Under the pieces are notes generated by a model. That model saw only the letters and a list, made by a program, of their open reading frames with translations, was not told where the DNA came from and did no database searches. A program made the position numbers and the translations under genes. This document shows, in pieces, positions 29,298 through 38,900 of a DNA stretch of 64,000 nt (the first letter of the stretch is position 1; the number at the start of each line of letters is the position of its first letter). Where the stretch lies: positions 36,658 to 100,657 of the IMG/VR virus record IMGVR_UViG_3300011116_000574. The stretch is one strand, 5' to 3'. Source of the DNA: a virus.

Positions 29298-29633
29298 GTG
29301 GCAACAACAGTATACGATGTTGAGGAAATTCAACTATCAAATGGGGAGACATTAGTTATCAAACCACTTACAATTAAACACTTAAAGAAATTCTTAAAAG
29401 TAATGAAGAAAATGGAAGATCCTAAGATCGAATCCGAAGAGCAAGTTATGGAAATCTTTGTTGAAGGTGCAATGGTTTGTCTAGAACAGTTAAAGCCAGA
29501 ACTTTCAGAAGACCTTGAAGCATTTGAAGAGGTTATCGAAGTTCCTACACTTATGAAAATTTTAGAAGTTGCTGGAGGCTTAAAACTGAATGACCCAAAC
29601 CTAAGCGCAGCGAGTCTAGCTGGGATCAACTAG
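29298..29633 (+). CDS. tail assembly chaperone, G-like (111 aa)
   Basis: GTG 29298 follows AAAGGAGGTTGCT. Pattern ETLVIKPLTIKHLKKFLKVM, PKIESEEQVMEIFVEGAMVC, then VPTLMKILEVAGGLKLNDPN matches actinophage G proteins. It acts with its frameshifted form to guide tape-measure folding and tube assembly. A slippery CCCAAAC lies 11 codons before its stop. An upstream reading-frame extension has no ribosome site and runs into the terminator. Confidence 0.88.
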   Translation: MATTVYDVEEIQLSNGETLVIKPLTIKHLKKFLKVMKKMEDPKIESEEQVMEIFVEGAMVCLEQLKPELSEDLEAFEEVIEVPTLMKILEVAGGLKLNDPNLSAASLAGIN

Positions 29634-29914
29634 ACCTCGCTGATTTAGAATCGGAAGTCTTTCTTCTGGGTCATTGGAAAAATTATGATGACTTGGAAGC
29701 CAGTTTATCTGTCGAAGAATTGCTTGCTACACTTAAAGCAATTTATAATCGTGAAGACAGAAATAATAGATTCCAAGCTGCGTTACAAGGGGTGGATCTT
29801 GATGAGAAATCAAATGATGAGGAACTTGTATCGGATGTTAAGACCCTTACAGGGTACAGTGCTTCAAAGGCAGGATTTGGCATTGGTCTCGGTTTGGGAT
29901 ATGTGGAGGAATAA
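29298..29914 (+). CDS. tail assembly chaperone, GT fusion by -1 frameshift (205 aa)
   Basis: Ribosomes slip at C-CCA-AAC (29594-29600) into the -1 frame and read PKRSESSWDQLDLADLESEV, then FLLGHWKNYDDLEASLSVEE and so on to the TAA at 29912-29914. The T part shows the family hallmark WDQLDLADLE...F-LGHWKN-D-LEA. The frame is open from the slip site to the stop with no start of its own except a TTG. This matches the conserved G/GT arrangement of long-tailed phages. Confidence 0.88.
29594..29600 (+). promoter_or_regulatory. -1 ribosomal frameshift site CCCAAAC
   Basis: Canonical X-XXY-YYZ heptamer in the correct phase (C-CCA-AAC) near the end of the G frame and followed by the open T frame. Confidence 0.85.
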
Positions 29915-29917
29915 TAA

Positions 29918-32900
29918 GTGGTAAATCGTATTGACATTCAAGTTAATGCCACGGGAAACTTTGGTCAACTTCATGCTCAAATAGCGGAGTTAAAGGCTGC
30001 AGTTGCACAACTGCAGTCTAAACCACTTTTAGGAGATACTGGTAGGGCTACTGCTGCTCAACTTTCTCAAATACAAACACAGTTTGACAAGATGCTTTTG
30101 GCAACAAGAGCATTTAATGTTGAAACTGTAAAGATGTCAAACTCTATAGATAACTTTGGAAATAGATTACAGGCAGGAAAACTACACTTCTCTGAGTATG
30201 CAAGAATGTACCGTCAGACAATGAAGGGCATGCGTAACGAACTTGACGCACTTGCAGATTCACAAGCAAGAGTTGCAAAATCGGTTGTTCTTCCAGATGC
30301 ATTAAGAACTGGTTACGCTAGAGTAATTACAAATCTTACATCCGACCTTAAATCACTTAATGCTGCAGAAGAAGCAGCAATAATAAAAACAAAAGCTTTA
30401 AACTCTGTTATCCATGGAATGGGAACATCTTTGGTTAATATGGGTAAAAATACACAGTGGGCTGGTCGCCAGCTTACTGTTGGTCTTACCGTTCCAGTTG
30501 CAGCATTTGGCGCAATGGCTGCAAAAGTATTTAAAGATGTAAATACAGAACTTACAAGAATGCAGAGAATGTATGGTACTGGTTTATCTCTGCCTAGCGA
30601 ACAAGAAATAGCAAAAGTATCTACCGCAATTATAGATCTAAGTAAAAAAGTTGCAGAAAATATGGGTATTGCCCAAAAAGAAACTGTTACTGCTGCTGCT
30701 AATTTTGCTGCTGTTGGTACAACTGGAGATGCACTTATTGTAGCAACAGAACAGGCTATGCGACTTTCAAAACTTGGTGCCGTTAATGCTGACACCGCAC
30801 AAAAAACAATTACATCTTTGCAGACAACATTTAGGGTAGGCACTAAAGATGTTGCTGAAGCAGTAAACTTTTTGAATGATATTCAAAAACAGACATCCAC
30901 AGACTTACAAGATCTAACCGATGCAATTCCTCGTGTTGGTCCAATTGTATCTCAACTTGGTGGAACATATAAAGACACCGCAGTTATGATGGTTGCCATG
31001 AAAGAAGCTGGTGTTCCAGCAGCACAATCTGCAAACGCAATCAAATCCGCAGTTGCGTCTATGATTGGTCCAACTCGTCAAGCCAGGGATGAGTTTGAAA
31101 AGTATGGAATTAGTCTAACAAAAATTAAAGATGATACTCAGGGTAATCCAATTAAAATGATTGAAGCACTTCAGACTTCTTTGCAAAAATTATCACCACT
31201 TGTTCAAGCTCAGTTAATTGAAAAACTATTTGGTAAGTTTCAGTTTGCTCGTGTGACTGCACTTATTAACAATCTTGGTGCTGCAGGAAGTCAGACACAA
31301 AATGCTTTTCTAGTAGCAAAAGCTAGTGTTTCAGAACTTGCAAGACTAGCAGACTCAGAAATGAAAATTGCTACTGAATCAACAACAGCAAAGTGGTCTA
31401 GAGCACTAGAAGGATTTAAATCAACCTTGCTTCCTTTGGGTGAAAAGTTTATGAAATTTGGAACCAAAATCTTAGACTTCTTCTCTAAAGTAATGCATTT
31501 CTTAGATAGATTTAAACCTTTAGAAAACCTCTTAGTTAATGTTTTGGGTGGAGCAGCAATAGTTGGTCCTATTCTTATGCTAGTTGGTTTGTTTGGAAAC
31601 CTTGCTGGTAACATAATTAAGGGTGTAAACTACTTCAGAATGTTTGCTCAAGGGGCTAAAGATGGCGGAATTTTAGCTGGCTTTAAGAGCATGGCTAACT
31701 TCTTTGAAATGATTAACATTGAAACACTTGCATCTTCAAAAAATATGGATGGTCTTACAACATCTACTCAAAAAACCGTAGAGGCTTTTGCTGTACTTAA
31801 TCAAGAAATTGGAATTATGACCAGAAGTCTTAATGAAGTATTTGCTCGTAGCACTAGAATGCCAATAGTTGCATCTCCATATGCACAACAAACATTGGCA
31901 CAATTACAGACAATAAATCCCGAATATGTTGGCGGAGTAACAAAGGGACTAGAAAGACCACACATGTTCCCTGCTGCAAGACTTTGGGAAGGTTGGGCTG
32001 CAAATGAAGGAAACATACAGGGCAGAGTGCCAACGCTAAACGCCTTTTTACAAAATAGAGCACTTAATCCAACAATGGAGGCTCAGGAAAACTTTATGAG
32101 AGGTGGAATGCCAGAACAATGGGGTGCTCCAGTTCCATCAGGTGGTTTAGCTGCTCAACTTCAAAAAGAATACGGAACCGAAGATGTTATTCACGGTCCA
32201 AAATTTGGTCTTTCAAAAGAAGATGTTTACTCAAGAGGTTTTCAAAAAATAGAAAACATTAGGAGTAAAATACTTGACGAAAGAATAGCTGCAGATAGTA
32301 AAGTAGCAATAGAGCTTGCAAAAATTGACGCATTGCCAGAAGAACAAAAAGTTCAAGCTTTAACACAAATTATTCAGAAAGTTACATTTACTGAAGAACA
32401 ATATTTCAACAACCTAATTGAATCATTAGTTCAAACTCAAGCTTTACTTACCGCTCCAGAAGAAATGCTAAAGGCTGTAGACACAAAGGTTAAAACAGTC
32501 CTTGCTGACCCAACAATTGAAAATAAGTCTGTTGCTATTCAAGCAATACTAACCGAGTTTAACGCAGACTTTAAACTTCTTGGAGGAACAGTAGTTGAAG
32601 AAATAACTAAATATAGAACTTTAGTTCAACAGACAATACTCAGTACCACATCCACTTTTGAAACTGCCATAGCAGCAGCTAATTTTAGGGCTGGTATAGT
32701 TGCTAGTGCCGAAATGTTTGGCGGGGTAAGAAAAGGTGCTTTAGGAAGATTTGTCAGTATGGACAAACAAGCTTTATCACAATCAATATTAATGGCAAGA
32801 GATATTCCAAAAGGTTTCCAAACTGGTGGAGCAATTCATGCACAAGACGGTGTTTGGGTTCCAGGAACTGGCTCTGGAGATAGAGTTCCTGCAATGCTTG

Positions 32901-35900
32901 AGCCAGGAGAATTTGTTGTTAATCGTAATGCTGCTAAACAATATGGCGGGTTACTAGAACATTTAAACTGGAATGCTGCTCCAAGATTTGGAACTGGTGG
33001 AACTCCTAGTCCTACATCTGTTGGAATTAGAGGATATCAAAATGCTGGAGATGTAGAAAAGCCTAGGGTTAAAGCTTGGGTACCAAAAGATTTACTTGGC
33101 TTATCTAAAGGAGAAAACTTTTTTGCTCGCGACATGTATTCTCCAGGAAGCCAATTTCGAAGAATATTGTATGGTCCGATTTTAGATCAATTAAGAAATC
33201 AAGGCTATAAAGATGATGTTATTGAAAGAATTAAAAAAAGTTTTGACTCAGACAGAAATTTAAGATTATATGAGGATAGGTCTGCTTTATCAGAAGCACT
33301 TTCATCAGTAATTAGAAGAGGTAATCCATATGGAATAGACATAAGGGCTTTTTCAGAGGATGCTCGTGGAAGAATTATGGCAACAATTGAAAACGAAAGA
33401 CTTAGAACACACGAAGTTCATGATTTCAAATACTTTGACCCTAATGCACCAGTAAGGTTTTCACCAACAAGAGGCATGCCATCAATATTTAAACCTCTAA
33501 GAAAATTGAGTTTTGATGAAGCATATGGAGGAGATATAGGTTGGGTTAGAAAGCTAGTCCCAAGTCTAGCTGAAACATATATGTTAGCCCCATGGAAAGC
33601 CGATGATTATTTATTAGAAAAGCATGGGGCGCATATACTCTCTACAGCTCGTACACCACGCATAACTGTTGCTCAAAAAGGCGGTGGAATTCCAGGATAT
33701 CAAAGCGGATTAACAGTCCCAAGTATGGCATCTTTAAATAGAGAAGAACAGCAAGCTTTGATGGAAGAATATATTCAAAAAGCCCTACGCCCATCAAGTG
33801 CATTAAGTTTGTTACAAGAAGAAATTTTTTCTGCTGTTAGCCCATCTCAATTAGAATTGATACAAAAAGGTTATGGACATGAAGTTTTGCAATACAATTC
33901 AAATCTTGCAAAAATATTAGAACAGTACACTTTTAATGAAAAATCATTTGTTCTTCGACCAGGATATACTCCGCAAAGAGAGAGCTTTAACCTTTTCAAT
34001 ACATTGGGTAAAAATGAAAGATTCCATATGGGCATGAGCAAAACTCAATTTGAAACTTGGCAACCAACATCAATGTTTTCTACTAGCGAAAGGTCTCCTT
34101 TATTTACTAGAACTTTGGCTCAGGCTATCAAAGAGCAGGGCAAGGGAATTGGAAGTATTGGAGTTGTTCCAGAAGAACTAAGTTTAAGTCCTTTTAGTGA
34201 AAAAATGTATCAGAATTTAAGAAGACGGGGAATGGGAATAGAAGTTACAGGTAACGAGCCAGACTTTAGATCAACCCTATACGAAACAAATGATATTGAT
34301 TTAGAAGAATCAAGAAATACAACAAGACATATTTTGGATAGATTGTTGAGAAGAATAACAACTGACAAACTTTACAATAACTCTTTTACTTATAATTCTC
34401 AAAAACCTATTAGTGGTCAGCCTGGTGCTTATAGCATTAGTCGTGGTTTTGTGGATCAAATGGATGTTCAACATAGAATTCCAGAATTAGAAGCAAGAAC
34501 AACCATGATGAGATTCTTGAGACAAGGTATGTTTAAGCAAAAGGGTGGTGGAATTCCAGGATATGAGCAAGGTGGTGGTCCTACATGGATGGCTAGAGGC
34601 AATCCATATACAGAAGCACAGTTCCAACAATCTTTAGAATCTTGGATTAGACCAGTTCTTCACGGAATGGCTCCTTGGAATAATCCAGAAAAAGAAACTT
34701 ATCGACCAATGGGAGAATTATACAAAGGTTTCTACAGAGACATATTTAATGATCAGATGAGAAATATTGGTAGACAAGATCTTCTAAGAGCAATGGTTGT
34801 AGATAATGTTAAGGGCGGAGCAAACATGCACCCTTGGCTTACAAATATGGTAAATGCAGCAGAAGATCGCTATTACCCACCAGGCTTTCAGGGAATTAGG
34901 GTTCCAGCTATGGAAAATATTCAAGGTCCATGGGTAGCAAAAACAACAAGACCATTTACATCCTTTACTGACATTAAGGATACCAGCTTCTTGAAGAAAA
35001 GATTTATGCCAGACTTTGGAGATAAAAGATTCTGGAATGCAATGAATCGCGGAAACAAACTTCCATTTTTCTTGCATGCAATGACTGGACCAGAAACTAT
35101 GGGTCTGCCAGTTTCAAAATTATTTGCTGGACAAACTTACTATGGAAATGAAGGCGAGTATGTTTTACCACAAGGTCAAAAATTCCCAATGACGGGATAC
35201 AGTAGTGACCTTGCTACTAGATTACCAATAGTCCATTCTATTGCTCCAGGCTCAACTAAGATGATTGGCGGGATGAGAATTCCTGTTGCTCAAACTGGCG
35301 GTATGATTCCAGGATTCCAAGAGGGATACACAGATTATCTTGGCTCTAAAATTACAGGTCCGCTAGGATATGCTGTTCAGAGCGGAATTACGGGGACATA
35401 TAATCTAGAAACTAGCACAGGACCACAAACAGCTTATCTGAAGCAAATGTTTGAGCCTGGAATGTTTGATTATGGCGAAGCTCCAGTTAATAAAAGAGAG
35501 ATGGTTATGGAAGCATTCCTTAACCAATTACAAAGAGGCTTGGGTGGGTCTCAGGCTGCTATAGATCAAGTGTATTCAAGATTAATTGATCCATCTGGCG
35601 AAGGAGCATTAAGAGAAACCTCTGTTCTAAGGTCAAAGTTTTTGGAAGGTTTTGAAACTTACAAGAGTTCTGGATTATCAACAGCAGTTGGCGTAGAAGA
35701 TTTTAAGGGCAGAATAGATCCTCAACAAACATTCAAAAGGTTTATGGAGTCAGCACTTATTGGTAATGAAGATCTCCATGATGAAAACTTTGGCTATGTA
35801 GGCAAAACACCAACTGTTGTTGATAGTGGTATAACCGCTATACACAAACTATTAAAGGGTTATAGTGGATTTGATAATACTATATCTGAGCATGTAAACC

Positions 35901-38900
35901 TTGGAAATATGCACGATATGCGTAAAGCTGCAATGGTGGCAAAAACTTTACTTCAAGAGCAGGGAATCAGTATTGAAGAATTTAGTAAAACTCATATTGA
36001 TAGTTTAAGGTCAAAACTTTCAGAGGAACTTATTCATAACGCATTATTAAAAGCAACTGGCGGAGTCCCCGAATTAATGACCGTGTTTGATGAACTTACG
36101 CAAAAAAGCTATGGAGCAAATTTTGTTCCATCAATCACTAAAGTTTTGCACAAAAGACTTGATAGTTTAGCAAGGTTTGCAGATCCCACAAATCCTATGT
36201 CTGGAGCATTACCAAAATCAACTACACCACCACTTGCATCTAACATTATGAAAGGTTTTATGACCACTAGACTTCAAACTGGTGGAAGTGCTTGGGTTCC
36301 AGGATTTGGCGAGGGCGATAGGGTTCCAGCCATGCTTGAACCTGGTGAGTATGTAATTAATAAAAAAGCTGCTAAAGCATATGGCGGTTTACTAGAAGAT
36401 ATTAACTGGAATCAAGCCCCTAGATTTGAAACTGGAAATGAAGTTGGCAATAGACAAACTAGAAGAGGAAATGTTCCAATTGCTGTTACAAAAAACCAAG
36501 TTGGGGCAAATATTAAAGAATTTAATAATATGATGGCGGGTGTTCCAAGAATTGGATCAACATTAATTGCTGCAGGACAATCATTAAAAGTTTCAATTCT
36601 TAATGGAGCGCAAGCCTTAAAACAATCTGCAATAGCAACCAGAGAAGCCAACATGACTAGAGGAATGATTGCAAAAAATGAACTTAGAGGATTAAAGGAT
36701 AGTGTTGTTAATGGTGTAAGAAGTGGTGTTCTTGGTGCCGCTAAAGCTCCTGGAGCAATGATGAGAGGAATTGGAAGCTTTGGATATAATTCAATAGCAT
36801 CAATTAAAGAGGGTGGTAGAAACTTTGGTACGGGCTTTATGGGAGCAAGGCAAATGCAACCGATCCTTGGCGCAGACGGAAAGCAAGTATTTGATGAAAA
36901 AGGAAATCCTCAAAGCCGTTATGCAAAATTTAGTGAAGCAAAAGGTGTCGGTGGAAAGCTTGGCTATGCTTTAGGAAGACAATCTAGACCAGGAATGGGT
37001 TCTATGATTGGTGGTCAAATGCTTGGTATGGCTGCCATGCAAATGGCTGGAGGAATGCAGGAGGGTACTGCAAAATCTGCACTGTCTGGTGCAGGAATGG
37101 GTGCAATGCTTGGCGGTATGACCCCACTTGGTCCAATTGGTGGTGCTGCTATAGGAGCAATTGCATCGGGCGCATATAGCATGTATAAGCAGCATGAACA
37201 AAAACTTAAAAATGCAGCAACTCTAGTCAAAGACTCTTTAAATATGAGTGCTATTGCAATGCAACACTTAGGTGTTCAGGCTAGAGATTTTTCAAATATT
37301 ATGATTGATTCTTCTGGAAAAGCAACAAAAGCTACATCAGAATTTCAAGTTCAGGTTAATGATTATAAAAATGCTCAAGATGAAGAAACAAAAACTGCCG
37401 TTCAAGGAATGAAAGAAAAATTAGAATCGGGAGATATTTCTGGACTAAAAGAAATTATAAAAACAAGAGTTGCAACACAAATGAGCAGCCTTGTCAATCC
37501 AAATGATCCAGAAGCTAGAAAGAAAGTAATTCAAGACAACAAGGCTTTTGTTGCTTCATCTGGAGCAGGAATTGCAACACAAAGAGAAATTTTTTCTGGA
37601 ATTTCTTCAAAAACAACTCCAGAGTCAGCTATAAAACAACAACTAAAGCAGCTAGGTCTTTTTGACTTTAATTCTGTACAGAAAACTCAAATGATATTAC
37701 CAGCAGGAGTAAACAGGAAAAAATATCTTGAAGAGCATCCTTTAGCTGGACAAGATTTAACTATTGCAAATTTAGCAGCGGGTACAAATATGGGTGCTAA
37801 TACTACTCAAAAAATACAAATGACTAAAACCGCTAGTTCAATAACTTTTGACGAATCAAAAATGCAAGCTTTAATTACACAACTTCAAACAAAAACAGAT
37901 CCAATGCAACTTGGGAAAATGCTTGGACCATTAAATAAAGCAAGCGGAGATGTAAAATTGTTTAAAGAATCTATGAGCACTGTTGGTGTTGGTGGTGCTG
38001 GTTGGCAAAAACTTTTAGAAAGTGTAAAGAAGATGGATCCAGCTTTAGCAAAACTAGATCAACAATACGGAAGATATATTACAGATGGTACTCAAATAAT
38101 TAGAATAAATAATCTTATGTCTGCTGGAATGACACAATTAAATATTTCTCAACAAAGGCAAATTAATACTAATCCCAACTTAATTTCTGGATTAGAAGCT
38201 CAGTATAGTGCACAAAGTGCCGTAAGTGGCGGAATAGCAGATTGGATTTCAAATGCAGCACAGTATGACGCACAACAAAATGATCAAGCAGATGCTGCAA
38301 ATAAAGCAGCAGAAGCTTTACAAAGTCAAAAGGATCACATAAACAATTTAATTGATGGTCAAAACAATTATATTAAGTGGCAAAATAAAGCTATTGATGG
38401 TGTGCAAAAAGAAATGGATGCAAGAAACAAACTTGCAGATACACAAAATAAAGAAATCGAAAGAGAAAGAACACTAGCAGACCTAAAAGACTCTGTAACG
38501 GCTGCAAGAGCTTCTGGAAACTTACTTCAAATGGCAAGTGCTCAAAGCAAGTATAACGAAGAATTAGCTAAACAAGAAGAAGCTAAGAAAAAAGAAGCAG
38601 CTGATGCAGCCGATGAAAAGAAAATTGCAGCCTATAAAGCAAATATTGATAAAGCAAGTGCTCAAATTGAAAAGTATAATAAAAAACTTGAAGATCTGGA
38701 TAAAGCTTCAAATGACACTACAAAAACACAATCTAAGAACTGGAACACTGTTTCTGGAAAAGCGCATAAAGCAGAAAACGCAGTTAATGATGTTGGCACA
38801 GCCATTAAAGATGTTGGAAGTGGTGGGACATGGACTAGCCTAAAAGATTTCCAAGAAAAAGTTCTTGGTCAAAAAGGTATGAAGGGTAAATTAGAGGCTG

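Noticed and set aside
30313-30843. 176-aa reading frame on the minus strand
   Set aside because: Fully antisense to the tape measure, with no ribosome site and composition typical of a shadow of an alanine-rich gene.
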